Positions 38,362 to 47,320 are shown, counted from the stretch's first letter. The stretch is 64,000 bases of DNA from Alginatibacterium sediminis (GCF_003610775.1 NZ_RAQO01000004.1:248001-312000); one strand, 5' to 3'. Made by a program: numbers and translations. The notes: generated by a model from the letters alone, not told the origin.

Positions 38362-38389
38362 AGGGCAGCCAGCATTCGCTGGCTGCCCT
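38362..38389 (-). terminator. Strong hairpin after the DUF1127 gene
   Basis: AGGGCAGCCAGC-(4)-GCTGGCTGCCCT, a 12-base perfect GC-rich stem starting five bases after the DUF1127 stop on the minus strand. It has no T run, so it may be a 3'-end stabiliser or a factor-assisted terminator. Confidence 0.65.
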
Positions 38390-38393
38390 AAAG

Positions 38394-38663
38394 TTACGTT
38401 TGCTGGTTCAATGACTGTTTGCTTAAGTGCCATTTCCAGAACTGGTAGTTTTGTCCCTGTTTGGCTTTATCAGACGCTTTAATTGCTAATATACGGCTTT
38501 CTGGATCTAGGCCTATATCTTTTGCAATATGCGCACTCATACCGGTAAAGCGAATACGGGCTTTACGCTCTACTTTTAGCCAACGTTGAACTTCGAGATG
38601 GTTTTGATACCGAATTAAAATTTCTAGAACGGTGCTTATAATACGAATTTGAATAGACATCAT
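38394..38663 (-). CDS. DUF1127-like small protein
   Basis: 89 residues. The segment ERKARIRFTGMSAHIAKDIGLDPES has the Arg-rich plus x-DIGL-x pattern of DUF1127 (YjiS-like) proteins; at least one member, CcaF1 of Rhodobacter, is reported as RNA-binding. The N-terminal 40 residues are hydrophobic/amphipathic (IQIRIISTVLEILIRYQ). The start is at the first of two adjacent ATGs with AGGGA ten bases upstream. The SD and start lie in a region that can fold by GTCATT/AATGAC pairing. Domain assignment is by eye. Confidence 0.6.
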   Translation of the reverse strand: MMSIQIRIISTVLEILIRYQNHLEVQRWLKVERKARIRFTGMSAHIAKDIGLDPESRILAIKASDKAKQGQNYQFWKWHLSKQSLNQQT

Positions 38664-38710
38664 GTCATTAGGTTCCCTATTAAAGAGCGAAATGACACGA
38701 TGCTAGGATC
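38664..38710 (-). promoter_or_regulatory. DUF1127 leader with alternative pairing segments
   Basis: On the minus strand this leader contains GUCAUUUCGC (38696-38687), which is perfectly complementary over ten bases to GCGAAAUGAC in the terminator hairpin upstream (38731-38722), and over six bases to AAUGAC just before the DUF1127 start (38669-38664). The two pairings exclude each other. No clear independent promoter is visible. Function is inferred. Confidence 0.45.
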
Positions 38711-38736
38711 AAAAAAGCTGCGTCATTTCGCAGCTT
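38711..38736 (-). terminator. Intrinsic terminator between the small ORF and DUF1127
   Basis: Minus strand AAGCTGCG-AAATGA-CGCAGCTT followed by TTTT, 32 bases after the 26-codon ORF. It stands between that ORF and the DUF1127 gene, so DUF1127 would need read-through or its own promoter. Confidence 0.8.
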
Positions 38737-38768
38737 CTTGTTAAAAAATTAATTTTTATTTCAAGGTG

Positions 38769-38849
38769 TTAGCTGCTTATCCTGTAGTCGGTATCCGACA
38801 TGTGACATAGACGGATAGCGTAGATGGATTTATTAGAAAGTTGTTTCAT
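38769..38849 (-). CDS. Candidate 26-residue small protein or leader peptide
   Basis: An ATG with GAGG five bases upstream opens 26 codons (MKQLSNKSIYAIRLCHMSDT... ending DYRISS) and a TAA. It is framed by a promoter-like TTGCAG-17-TATATT about 37 bases upstream of the ATG and by an intrinsic terminator downstream, which makes a translated small gene plausible. It has no membrane segment and no run of a single regulatory codon. It might be a leader peptide for the DUF1127 gene. Not a family I recognise. Confidence 0.45.
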   Translation of the reverse strand: MKQLSNKSIYAIRLCHMSDTDYRISS

Positions 38850-38885
38850 GGCTACCTCGTCTTAAACAGTTACACTTGAGAGCAA

Positions 38886-38914
38886 AATATAACCAATCAA
38901 ATTTAATACTGCAA
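38886..38914 (-). promoter_or_regulatory. Promoter candidate for the small ORF
   Basis: Minus strand TTGCAG (38914-38909), 17-base spacer, TATATT (38891-38886). The remaining AT-rich bases up to 39060 show no clear rarD promoter. Confidence 0.5.
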
Positions 38915-39060
38915 CAGTTAAATCAAAAAAATATAAATATTAGTAAGCTTAGAATAAAAACTATATTTGTAATCGTTATTTAAATAATTAACTGTTATCC
39001 CTTGCGTATATGCAATGTTTAGTTTCTGATGAAGCTTAATTCTCGCTAGAGTATAAAGTT

Positions 39061-39972
39061 GTGAGTCGTAAACCCCGTTCAAAAACAGCTATCGGCCTAA
39101 TAGCCTCTATAAATGCCTCATGCCTTTTCGCCTTGTTTCCCGCCTATGTATTGCTGATGCCCGAGCAAGCGCAATCTGGGAACTGGTTAGCGGCTCAGCG
39201 CATCGTTTGGAGCTGCGTTATTTTGATGTTTGGCTTGGGATATTTTGGCCAATTTAAACAACTGCTGGCGTTAGTACGTCAATGGCGGATGTACCCCATT
39301 TATGCTTTGGCTGCATTACTGGTTGGTTGTCAGTTTTGGTTGTTTCTTTGGGCTCCAACCCAAGGACAAACGCTATCCGTAGCTTTAGGCTATTTTGCGC
39401 TTCCACTTGTGCTGGTTGTCGTTGGCCGGTTTGTGTATCAGGAAAGACTACGATTTTTGCAGTGGATAGCAGTCGCTATAGCTAGTTGTGGCGTTGCTTA
39501 TGCGTATTTGTTGGCGCAAGGTTTGTCTTGGATAGTGTTAATGGTAGCTTTAGGATACCCAATGTATTTTATGCTACGCCGTCGCTACCCTTTACCTAGC
39601 CACTTAGCATTTAGTTTAGACAATCTCTTTTTGTTACCCGTGGCAATTATTTACATTCTCAGTTTTCATTCTCAAATCATTGCGTTTGAGGCTTTTTCCG
39701 CTTGGATTTACTATCTTGGTCTTGGTGTATTAGGTAGTATCTCAATGCTGCTATTTTTGCTTGCATCGCGTAGCTTATCGTTAACTATATTTGGCTTAAT
39801 GAGCTACCTAGAACCGACATTGGTATTTGCAGTTGGCTGGTTATTGGGAGAACGTTTAGATCCCGGACAATGGCCTATCTATTTATTGATTGTTCTCGCA
39901 TTGTTGGTGCTAGCTACCGATGGTCTTATTCATATTTATCAACAACGTCGCGCAGTGCGACCTTCACAGTGA
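39061..39972 (+). CDS. EamA-family transporter, RarD-like
   Basis: 303-residue inner-membrane protein with about ten membrane helices in two EamA repeats. It resembles RarD in length and in the LFALFPAYVLLM, QRIVWSCVIL, LVGCQFWLFLWAP and SMLLFLLASRSLSLTIFGLMSYLEP segments. RarD-type proteins are of uncertain substrate. GTG start, only weak SD. Six bases separate it from the following MFS gene, so the two are likely one operon with the GST gene. Confidence 0.8.
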   Translation: MSRKPRSKTAIGLIASINASCLFALFPAYVLLMPEQAQSGNWLAAQRIVWSCVILMFGLGYFGQFKQLLALVRQWRMYPIYALAALLVGCQFWLFLWAPTQGQTLSVALGYFALPLVLVVVGRFVYQERLRFLQWIAVAIASCGVAYAYLLAQGLSWIVLMVALGYPMYFMLRRRYPLPSHLAFSLDNLFLLPVAIIYILSFHSQIIAFEAFSAWIYYLGLGVLGSISMLLFLLASRSLSLTIFGLMSYLEPTLVFAVGWLLGERLDPGQWPIYLLIVLALLVLATDGLIHIYQQRRAVRPSQ

Positions 39973-39978
39973 GTTTAT

Positions 39979-41160
39979 ATGCAACACATGAATGACACCC
40001 GTTTTGCGGTGTTAATGGCGCTAATCATTGCGGCATCTCCATTTGCGATTGACGCTTATTTGCCAGCAATACCTTACATGGCCAGCTATTTCTCTGCGGG
40101 TATTGATCAAGTTGCGAACACTATTAGTCTGTATATCTTAGGTATGGCCTTTGGACAAATAGTCGGCGGGCCAATGGCTGACCGATTTGGTAAACGTGTC
40201 ATGATCCTTGCCGGTTTGAGTGTGTTTGCTTTAAGCAGTCTCATGATTGCATTATCTGAGCAACTGATTTACGTCCAAGCCTTTCGATTGATACAGGCGC
40301 TTGGTGGTGGTTTTGCTATGGTTTGTGTCTCACCGTTAATCCGTGAACGGGCGACGGGTAATGCAGCAGCGAAATTGTTCTCATTAGTGGGTTTAATCAT
40401 GGTGGCCGCTCCCGCGATTGCACCTAGTGTCGGTGCGCTACTGATTAACTTCTTTTCTTGGCAATCTATATTTTACTTTTTGTGTATTTATGCGGTGGTC
40501 GTGACATTTATTTCTATGTCAGCTATTCCGAAAGACAAACCGATCAAGTCCGCCTCGAGCATCAGTGCCTTGCAGCGTTACCGCAATGTTTTAACTAATC
40601 GAAGTGCAATCAAATACATTTTTATCCAAGGATGCGCGTTTAGTGTGATGATTGTATTTGTCACAAATGCATCCTTTATCTACCAAGACTATTACCAGTT
40701 CTCTGATCAGAGCTTCGCTGTTTTGTTCGCGCTTAACATTATTATGATGGCCATAGCCAATCGACTTAATAACTACTTTTTGAATCGATACTCAGCAGAA
40801 ACCATCATGCGTTTTGCTCTGGGAGTTCAGATGCTTGCGGTAATCGCGATGTTTTGCATGAACGTATTGGAAGTTGCTCCAGGTTTAATGGTTGTTGGTA
40901 TTGTATTTAGTGTGGGCGCACAAGGAGCTATAGCTCCAAATTGTAATGCTATTTACATTAGTCAATTTAACCAAGATACCGGTAGTGCCTCAGCATTAAT
41001 CGGTAGTATTCAGTTTTTTATGGCAGCTGTCTTGGGGGGCGTTTCAACGTTCTTCTTTGATAGTAGTCTATGGCCGGTGATAACGGTGATGTTAATTCTA
41101 GCTATGTTAGCAAACGTATTAGCACAGAGAAAACTGCCAGTCGGCATGATGCAAAACTAA
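39979..41160 (+). CDS. Bcr/CflA-family multidrug efflux MFS transporter
   Basis: 393 aa with 12 predicted membrane helices. The Bcr/CflA hallmarks are visible: SPFAIDAYLPAIPYM in helix 1, GQIVGGPMADRFGKR (MFS motif A) after helix 2, RLIQALGGGFAMVCVSPLIRE in helix 4. Expected to export drugs or small molecules by proton antiport; substrate unknown. Second gene of a likely three-gene operon. Confidence 0.88.
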   Translation: MQHMNDTRFAVLMALIIAASPFAIDAYLPAIPYMASYFSAGIDQVANTISLYILGMAFGQIVGGPMADRFGKRVMILAGLSVFALSSLMIALSEQLIYVQAFRLIQALGGGFAMVCVSPLIRERATGNAAAKLFSLVGLIMVAAPAIAPSVGALLINFFSWQSIFYFLCIYAVVVTFISMSAIPKDKPIKSASSISALQRYRNVLTNRSAIKYIFIQGCAFSVMIVFVTNASFIYQDYYQFSDQSFAVLFALNIIMMAIANRLNNYFLNRYSAETIMRFALGVQMLAVIAMFCMNVLEVAPGLMVVGIVFSVGAQGAIAPNCNAIYISQFNQDTGSASALIGSIQFFMAAVLGGVSTFFFDSSLWPVITVMLILAMLANVLAQRKLPVGMMQN

Positions 41161-41177
41161 AGAGCTAGGAGTTTGAA

Positions 41178-41780
41178 ATGTTAAGAATTTACGGTGATAG
41201 GTTCTCTGGAAATTGCTATAAAGTTGAACTCGTCAGTCACATTTTAGGTTTAGACTTTGAATGGATTAACATCGACATACTTGCAGGCGATACACAGTCC
41301 AGTGAGTTTTTAAAAATGAATCCGAATGCGAAAATACCACTCTTAGTACTGCCTGATGGGCGTTGCTTATCTGAATCAAATGCGATAATTAACTTTCTTG
41401 CGGATGCAACATTGCTTAGTCCAAGCGACAAGTATGAGCAAGCGTTAATGCAGCAATGGCAGTTCTTTGAGCAATATAGTCACGAACCTTTTATTGCAGT
41501 TGCACGATTTATTAATAAGTATTTAGGCTTACCTGAGTCACGCCAACAAGAATATTTGGACTTACAAGTAGGTGGGCATAAAGCTCTAGCGGTTATGGAG
41601 CTGCACCTGCACCATAACCAATACTTAGTTGGCAATCAATTGAGCTGCGCGGATATTTCCTTGTATGCATATACTCATGTTGCCCATGAGGGGGGGGTCG
41701 AACTTACCGATTATCCAGGTATCTGCGCTTGGATGAGACGTATTGAGGGTTTGGCTAGTTATCGAGCGATGGCAACGTAA
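41178..41780 (+). CDS. Glutathione S-transferase family protein
   Basis: 200 aa. N-terminal thioredoxin-like domain (LRIYGDRFSGNCYKVELV, with the glutathione-binding NPNAKIPLLVL and SESNAIINFLA) and C-terminal helical domain (QYLVGNQLSCADISLYAY, the N-capping Asp of GSTs). Specific substrate unknown. SD-like AGGAG nine bases upstream. Third gene after two exporters, which fits a detoxification role, by inference only. Confidence 0.88.
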   Translation: MLRIYGDRFSGNCYKVELVSHILGLDFEWINIDILAGDTQSSEFLKMNPNAKIPLLVLPDGRCLSESNAIINFLADATLLSPSDKYEQALMQQWQFFEQYSHEPFIAVARFINKYLGLPESRQQEYLDLQVGGHKALAVMELHLHHNQYLVGNQLSCADISLYAYTHVAHEGGVELTDYPGICAWMRRIEGLASYRAMAT

Positions 41781-41818
41781 GGCTGCTGTCAGACAGCATG
41801 ACCAGCAAGCAGTTGTTC

Positions 41819-42466
41819 CTAAACGACATAGTGGTAAACGCTAGCAAAGTGAAAACTACAGCCTGCTATCACAAATAAATGCCAAATAGCATGGGTGTAA
41901 GGCTTGTGCTTAGCCACATAAAATAGCACGCCAATACTGAACATTAAGCCACCGGCGGCTAACAAGTATAAGCCTGCGCTGGCAACGTTTTGGTAAAGTG
42001 GGTAGGCTAATAGCACCGAAAACCAACCCATTCCTAGGTAAGTACTCAACGATACTTTCGGAAATCGAGTTTGAGTTAGTAATTTGAAGGCTACGCCAAA
42101 TGCCGCTAAAGACCAAATTGCTAGCATCGAAGCCCACGAAACCCAACCGTCAAAAGCTATCATTAAAATTGGTGTGTAAGTGCCAGCGATCAAAATATAG
42201 ATTGCTGAATGATCGAGTAATTTAAGGCGCTGCTTCCAAACAGGGTCGGCCACTGTATGGTATATACACGACGCCAAGAACATGAGGATTAAGCTGCCAC
42301 CATAGATACTAACTGCAGTTATTTCTAACGCACCCTCTGCTTTAGTTATTAAAAACAGTAAGCCAACAACGGCAAGCAAGAATCCTAAACCATGGGAACT
42401 TGAATTGAGTCGCTCTTCTAAAGCGTTATACGCAAGTTGTGGGATGCTTTTTTTTATTGTAGCCAT
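41819..42466 (-). CDS. Haemolysin III / TrhA-like membrane protein
   Basis: 215-residue, seven-helix integral membrane protein of the PAQR/Hly-III family. Zinc-site residues are seen in SSSHGLG, SCIYHTV and a C-terminal KPYTHAIWHLFVIAG. TrhA-type bacterial members affect membrane homeostasis; haemolytic activity should not be assumed. The start at 42466 has GAGG six bases upstream; an ATG eight codons earlier is less likely. Convergent with the GST gene. Confidence 0.87.
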   Translation of the reverse strand: MATIKKSIPQLAYNALEERLNSSSHGLGFLLAVVGLLFLITKAEGALEITAVSIYGGSLILMFLASCIYHTVADPVWKQRLKLLDHSAIYILIAGTYTPILMIAFDGWVSWASMLAIWSLAAFGVAFKLLTQTRFPKVSLSTYLGMGWFSVLLAYPLYQNVASAGLYLLAAGGLMFSIGVLFYVAKHKPYTHAIWHLFVIAGCSFHFASVYHYVV

Positions 42467-42642
42467 TTTAGGCCTCAATTTACTGAACAATTTTTGTTCA
42501 AATTAAATAAATGATCTTCAGTCTACAATTTCAGCGTACACGTGTACACCTAAATTTGGCACGATGAATCGTGACCCACGCTCTAGACAGTTCACTACAC
42601 ATCAGTATTATGACTGCATGATCATCAAGGAAGACTTTATTA

Positions 42643-43704
42643 ATGCAATCGCAACTCACTGAATTGGGCCTAATCGCTAGTCTATTACGCTTAGATGCCA
42701 GCTGGGAGCAATGTTCATTCGAAATACCTGGATCGTGTATAGTCCAATGTTTGGATGAAGGCTGTATTGAAATTACTGCCATGCAAAACAGCAAACAACG
42801 TGCACTAGTCTATTCTGCGGGCGTACACGGCAACGAAACTGCTCCCATAGAATTATTGGATCAGCTTCTTTCGTTAGTACTTCGTGGCGAACTTATCCCT
42901 CATCAAAATCTGCTATTGTTAATTGGAAATCCAGAGGCCATGCGTCTTGGGTGTCGAGAGCTCGGGACGAATTTAAACCGTTTGTTCTGTGGCGCTCATA
43001 AGCGACTAGATGTCGACGGAGAACATGTTCGGGCGCAGATCTTAGAGCGTCACGTAGCTGATTTTTATACGTCAAATACTGGCAGTGTCGAGCGCATTCA
43101 TCTTGATCTACATACGGCGATACGAGATAGCAAATTTGCTAAGTTTGTCGTTTATCCTTTCACACATGGAGAGGCTTTAGACGCGAATTCTTTAGCCTGG
43201 CTTCAAGCTTGTGAATTAGATTGCGTGCTGTTTTCAAATACTCCAACCACAACCTTTAGCTATCACAGTGCACGTACCCATGGTGCTCGGGCATTTACCA
43301 TTGAACTTGGTAAGGTGAATGACTTTGGGGAAAATGACCTGACGTCAATGTCGGCTATGTTTGAGCAGCTTAAATATTTATTAAGCGCAGAAACTAGTCA
43401 GCAGCACTCGCTGGTACTCGAACGTTGCCACTGGTTTGAAGTCAGTGAAACCCTGGTGAAGGCTCAAGCTCAATTCGAACTATGTTTCAGCGTCGACTTG
43501 GCTAATTTTACTCAATTTGAAAACGGCGATGTAATTGCGCTGCAAGCTGATGAGCCGGTAATCATTAGTGATGGTCCCAAAGCCGTAATATTCCCCAATG
43601 CTAATGTTGCAGTAGGACAGCGAGCGGCCTTATTGGTTAAGAAAATGGACAGTGAAAAAATACGACTAATTGCCGGCGATCAGTTAAAACTTGGCAAATT
43701 CTAA
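42643..43704 (+). CDS. astE: Succinylglutamate desuccinylase AstE
   Basis: Last enzyme of the arginine succinyltransferase pathway: hydrolyses N-succinylglutamate to succinate and glutamate. Zinc motif HGNETAP (metal His and Glu), the third ligand in LDLHTAIR, and the catalytic Glu in TIELGKVNDFG. 353 aa, about 30 longer than E. coli AstE. Stands apart from other ast genes, as is often seen outside enterobacteria. No clear SD before the ATG (AAGGAAG lies 14 bases upstream). Confidence 0.93.
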   Translation: MQSQLTELGLIASLLRLDASWEQCSFEIPGSCIVQCLDEGCIEITAMQNSKQRALVYSAGVHGNETAPIELLDQLLSLVLRGELIPHQNLLLLIGNPEAMRLGCRELGTNLNRLFCGAHKRLDVDGEHVRAQILERHVADFYTSNTGSVERIHLDLHTAIRDSKFAKFVVYPFTHGEALDANSLAWLQACELDCVLFSNTPTTTFSYHSARTHGARAFTIELGKVNDFGENDLTSMSAMFEQLKYLLSAETSQQHSLVLERCHWFEVSETLVKAQAQFELCFSVDLANFTQFENGDVIALQADEPVIISDGPKAVIFPNANVAVGQRAALLVKKMDSEKIRLIAGDQLKLGKF

Positions 43705-43749
43705 GCTTTCCGCCATGCTTAGTACATGCTTAAAAAAGGGTGTACTGTG

Positions 43750-44121
43750 ATGAATTTAGGTAAATCTTCGATTAGTCTTTCTGTTAAAAACTTGCAGGCT
43801 TCTTTCGATTTCTATCAAAAGTTTGGCTATTCGGTAGTCGGCGGAAATGCCGATGAAAAGTGGTTGGTTCTAAAAAATGGTGAACATATTATCGGAATTT
43901 TTGAAGGTATGTTCGAAAAAAACATGCTGACCTTTAATCCCGGTTGGGACCAAAATGGCCAACAAGTGGACGGCCATACTGATGTTCGAGAATTACAACG
44001 TCAGCTTAAATCCCAAGGTGTAAAAATAGAGAGTGAAGCAGACGAAAACAGTACCGGTCCTGCAAGCTTTATAGCCATCGATCCTGACGGCAACCCGATA
44101 TTAATTGACCAGCATTTTTAG
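43750..44121 (+). CDS. VOC (glyoxalase/dioxygenase) superfamily protein
   Basis: 123 aa with two beta-alpha-beta-beta-beta modules: SISLSVKNLQASFDFYQKFGY at the N-terminus and FIAIDPDGNPILIDQHF at the end. Metal-ligand candidates are few, so enzymatic activity is uncertain. The start at 43750 has AGGG about ten bases upstream; an ATG at 43726 would add eight residues. Alone, 45 bases after astE. Confidence 0.78.
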   Translation: MNLGKSSISLSVKNLQASFDFYQKFGYSVVGGNADEKWLVLKNGEHIIGIFEGMFEKNMLTFNPGWDQNGQQVDGHTDVRELQRQLKSQGVKIESEADENSTGPASFIAIDPDGNPILIDQHF

Positions 44122-44179
44122 TAATTGCGTTACCCGATCATCTAAATAAGCTTTGGGTACCCCATGCCATTAGCGACAT

Positions 44180-45097
44180 TTAGTTTGTGTTTATGTTCAA
44201 TTCACTAAACAGTAATCCCAACTGATTGCGTAACCAAATATGCGCTGGTTTATCATTCATGCGTTGGTGCCAGATAAGGCAATATTCGACTTTAGCCAAG
44301 GTTAGCGGCATCGGTAGAATATTGATTTGAAACTGGTCCGCATATTTGAGTGCCAAATGGCGGCTGCAAGCTCCAATGCAATCACTTTGAGCCACTTGTG
44401 CAATTTGTTGTAGTAAAGATGAGCTCTCCATCGCAATCTTTCGTTCAGCTATTTGTTCGCTCGCATAATATTCAACAGCCGACAAGTTTGAACGCCTTAA
44501 TCGCAGCGTAATATGCCGCTCAGTATAGTATTGCTCGAGACTAATACTATTTTTAATTCGGGGGTGTCCCTTGCGACAGATCAACACAATATCTTCTGTA
44601 AATATGGGTTGATAAACAAAACCTTTTTCGCGATTTGTCGCGGTATCAATAGCGATATCAAATTGCTCTAAACGTAAAGCGTTGATTAGTTCCGTATGGT
44701 TGCTAGGAGCTTGTACCAGGGAAATATTTAGCTGGATGGTTTTACAAAGTGCTTCGATTGCAGGAAGTAACAGATTGGCGATGACTTCGATTGCAGAGAT
44801 CCGAAACTCAAAACCACTTTGTTGCGGATCAAATCCAGAAAACTGAGCAAAAGTATGTCCTACGCTGTCTATTGCTGGAGCTATTTTATTGGCTAGTTGA
44901 ACGGCAAAGTCAGTAGCAATGATACCCCGACCTTGGCGTAAGAATAGTTCATGTTGACAGCGCTGGCTTAAACGTTTCATAGCAGAGCTAACTGCAGCTT
45001 GGGTCAACTCAAGTTTCTGCGCAGCCAAGGTAATTGACTTTAAGCGATAAACTTCTAAAAACATCGCTAACAAATTTAAGTCATTTTTCTGTGTCAT
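44180..45097 (-). CDS. LysR-family transcriptional regulator
   Basis: 305 aa. HTH in SITLAAQKLELTQAAVSSAMKRL (about 20-42), then a periplasmic-binding-protein-like effector domain (about 90-300). Divergent from the alkyl sulfatase gene with a TAATAC-15-GTATTA dyad between them, so it is the likely regulator of that gene. Effector unknown. Confidence 0.88.
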   Translation of the reverse strand: MTQKNDLNLLAMFLEVYRLKSITLAAQKLELTQAAVSSAMKRLSQRCQHELFLRQGRGIIATDFAVQLANKIAPAIDSVGHTFAQFSGFDPQQSGFEFRISAIEVIANLLLPAIEALCKTIQLNISLVQAPSNHTELINALRLEQFDIAIDTATNREKGFVYQPIFTEDIVLICRKGHPRIKNSISLEQYYTERHITLRLRRSNLSAVEYYASEQIAERKIAMESSSLLQQIAQVAQSDCIGACSRHLALKYADQFQINILPMPLTLAKVEYCLIWHQRMNDKPAHIWLRNQLGLLFSELNINTN

Positions 45098-45140
45098 ATC
45101 GAATACGGTTTTTGAAATTTACATGACAGCAATACTAACC

Positions 45141-45167
45141 TAATACATAAATTAAAGTTAAGTATTA
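45141..45167. promoter_or_regulatory. LysR-type operator candidate
   Basis: TAATAC and GTATTA arms separated by 15 bases, an interrupted AT-rich dyad of the LysR kind, between divergent regulator and alkyl sulfatase genes. Confidence 0.5.
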
Positions 45168-45273
45168 AGCATAGCCAGGAGTGTTTATTTAATGAATTGG
45201 CTCAATTAGTCTATAACTATGTTCAGAGAGAAGGAGGCTCCTGGGGTTATTTTGATTCTGTATAAGGGTTCAC

Positions 45274-47307
45274 ATGAAAAAGACCATCATTGCTTCAAGC
45301 ATCATCCTGTTATTAACCACGCCAGCATTTGCCTCAAACCATAGCCATGCCCATGGCGATCATGAAGGCATGACCCTTGATTACCAAGGCAAACCAGCAT
45401 CCGTACATACCAAACGTCTTAACGATGAACTAGACGCTCGCCTTCCACATGAAGACCGGGGCGGATTTGAAAACGCAGAAGTAGGATTGATCGCAGCGTT
45501 TGATCGCGACATATTTTTGGGTGGTGAAAACCACGACGATCACGACCATGTAGTATGGGATCTAGCGCAGTATGAATTTTTAAATGGCGAACGTCCTGAC
45601 TCGGTAAACCCTTCACAATGGCGTCAAGCGCAACATAACTTACGTCAAGCTGGTATTTATCAAGTAACCGACGGCTTTTACCAAATACGCGGCCTTGATC
45701 TCGCGCATTTATCAGTTATTGAATCAGACACCGGCTACATTTTATATGATGTGCAAACAACTCGTGAAGCTACTGAACATGCACTCGAACAGTTTTTCAA
45801 GCACATGCCTAAAAAACCTATTAAAGCAGTCATCTACTCACACAGTCATGCGGATCACTTTGGCGGTGTTAAAGGTGCCGTTAGCCAAGAAGACGTTGAC
45901 GCCGGTTTAGTTGATGTGATTGCCCCGCGCAACTTCATGGAGTATGCGATCTCTGAGAATATTATGGCCGGTACAGCGATGGCACGACGCAAGGTTCCAC
46001 AATATGGTGAGGGGATTAGGGCCGGTGACCAAGGACCAGTCACTGCTGCAATTGGTAAAGGTATTTCTAATGGTGAATTGACCTTAATTGCCCCAACCAT
46101 TACTGCAACTGAAGACCTACATGAAATGGTTATCGACGGGGTACGCATGATCCACCTCAATGCCGATAACGCTGAAGCGCCTTCAGGTATGATGACTTAT
46201 TTCCCTGACCAAAAAGTACTCTGGGGCGGTGAGATTGTAGTCGATGGTATGCACAACATTTATACCCTCAGAGGTGCAGAGGTACGCGACGCCCTAGCAT
46301 GGTCGAAGTACATCAATATCGCTATCAATGAGTTTTCAGATGCAGAGTTTTTGTTTGCAAGCCATGGTGCGCCAAAATTCGGTAACGCTGCTATTTTGGA
46401 ATACATGAAGTTGCAACGTGACAACTATGGTTTTGTACACAACCAAGCCTTGCGTCTGGCAAACCACGGTGTTGATATTCATGCAGTTGGTGACATGCTG
46501 GCAGATATTGTACCCGAGGTGCAGTTTAACACCTGGGAAACTAATGGTTACCATGGCTCGTATTCTCACAATGCAAAAGCTGTGGTAAACAAATACTTGG
46601 GTTATTACAACGCAAACCCCGCAACCCTAGACACCTTGCCATTAGAGAAATCAGCAACAACTTGGGTTGAAGCGATGGGTGGTATGGATACAGCTTACAA
46701 CTTTATGCAACAGCAAGTTGAAGCCGGTAATTATCGTTTCGCTGTCGAAATGGGTAATAAAATGGTTTACGCGGAACCGAGCAATCAAAAGGTAGCAAAC
46801 CTGCAAGCAGATGCGCTAGAGCAATTAGGCTATCAAGCAGAAAGTTCTGGATGGCGCAACAGCTACTTAGTTGCAGCAACAGAGCTGCGTGAAAACCGAA
46901 TTATATTAGGGACCAAAGCTGCTTCTCAAGATGCGATTAATGGTATGACAACCAGCCTAATGCTCGACTATGCCGGTGTGCGCCTAAATGCGCCAGCAGC
47001 AGAGGGAGTAAGCTTTACTATGAATCTTATTGTTCCTGATGAAGACGCTATCCACTTTGTTGAGCTAGCCAATAGCAACCTGAACAATATTATTATTGAG
47101 CAAGCTACTGAGGCCGATTTAAGCCTGACAATCAACCGAGCTGACATCAACCAAATAATGATGAAGCAGACCACCTTAGATGAGCTATTTGAATCGAAAC
47201 AAGCAAGCTTCGACGGTAACATTGAAGGTCTAGTGCAACTGCAATCTATGCTCGACAATTTTGATGAGGCCTTTGAACTAATGCGGCCACATCCAATGGT
47301 TAAGTAA
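45274..47307 (+). CDS. Secreted linear alkylsulfatase (SdsA/YjcS family)
   Basis: 677-residue zinc hydrolase that releases sulfate from primary alkyl sulfates such as dodecyl sulfate. A signal peptide (to PAFAS) is followed by a His-rich stretch (HSHAHGDHEG), a metallo-beta-lactamase domain with SHSHADHFGG (about 189-198), a dimerisation domain, and a C-terminal SCP2-like domain (SFTMNLIVPDE... LSLTINRADINQIM). Homologous to Pseudomonas SdsA1. Probably regulated by the divergent LysR protein. A terminator follows. Confidence 0.92.
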   Translation: MKKTIIASSIILLLTTPAFASNHSHAHGDHEGMTLDYQGKPASVHTKRLNDELDARLPHEDRGGFENAEVGLIAAFDRDIFLGGENHDDHDHVVWDLAQYEFLNGERPDSVNPSQWRQAQHNLRQAGIYQVTDGFYQIRGLDLAHLSVIESDTGYILYDVQTTREATEHALEQFFKHMPKKPIKAVIYSHSHADHFGGVKGAVSQEDVDAGLVDVIAPRNFMEYAISENIMAGTAMARRKVPQYGEGIRAGDQGPVTAAIGKGISNGELTLIAPTITATEDLHEMVIDGVRMIHLNADNAEAPSGMMTYFPDQKVLWGGEIVVDGMHNIYTLRGAEVRDALAWSKYINIAINEFSDAEFLFASHGAPKFGNAAILEYMKLQRDNYGFVHNQALRLANHGVDIHAVGDMLADIVPEVQFNTWETNGYHGSYSHNAKAVVNKYLGYYNANPATLDTLPLEKSATTWVEAMGGMDTAYNFMQQQVEAGNYRFAVEMGNKMVYAEPSNQKVANLQADALEQLGYQAESSGWRNSYLVAATELRENRIILGTKAASQDAINGMTTSLMLDYAGVRLNAPAAEGVSFTMNLIVPDEDAIHFVELANSNLNNIIIEQATEADLSLTINRADINQIMMKQTTLDELFESKQASFDGNIEGLVQLQSMLDNFDEAFELMRPHPMVK

Positions 47308-47320
47308 TTAGATTTATTAA

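Noticed and set aside
41781-41818. GCTGT-CAG-ACAGC dyad between the GST and haemolysin III genes as a terminator.
   Set aside because: Only five base pairs and no T run.
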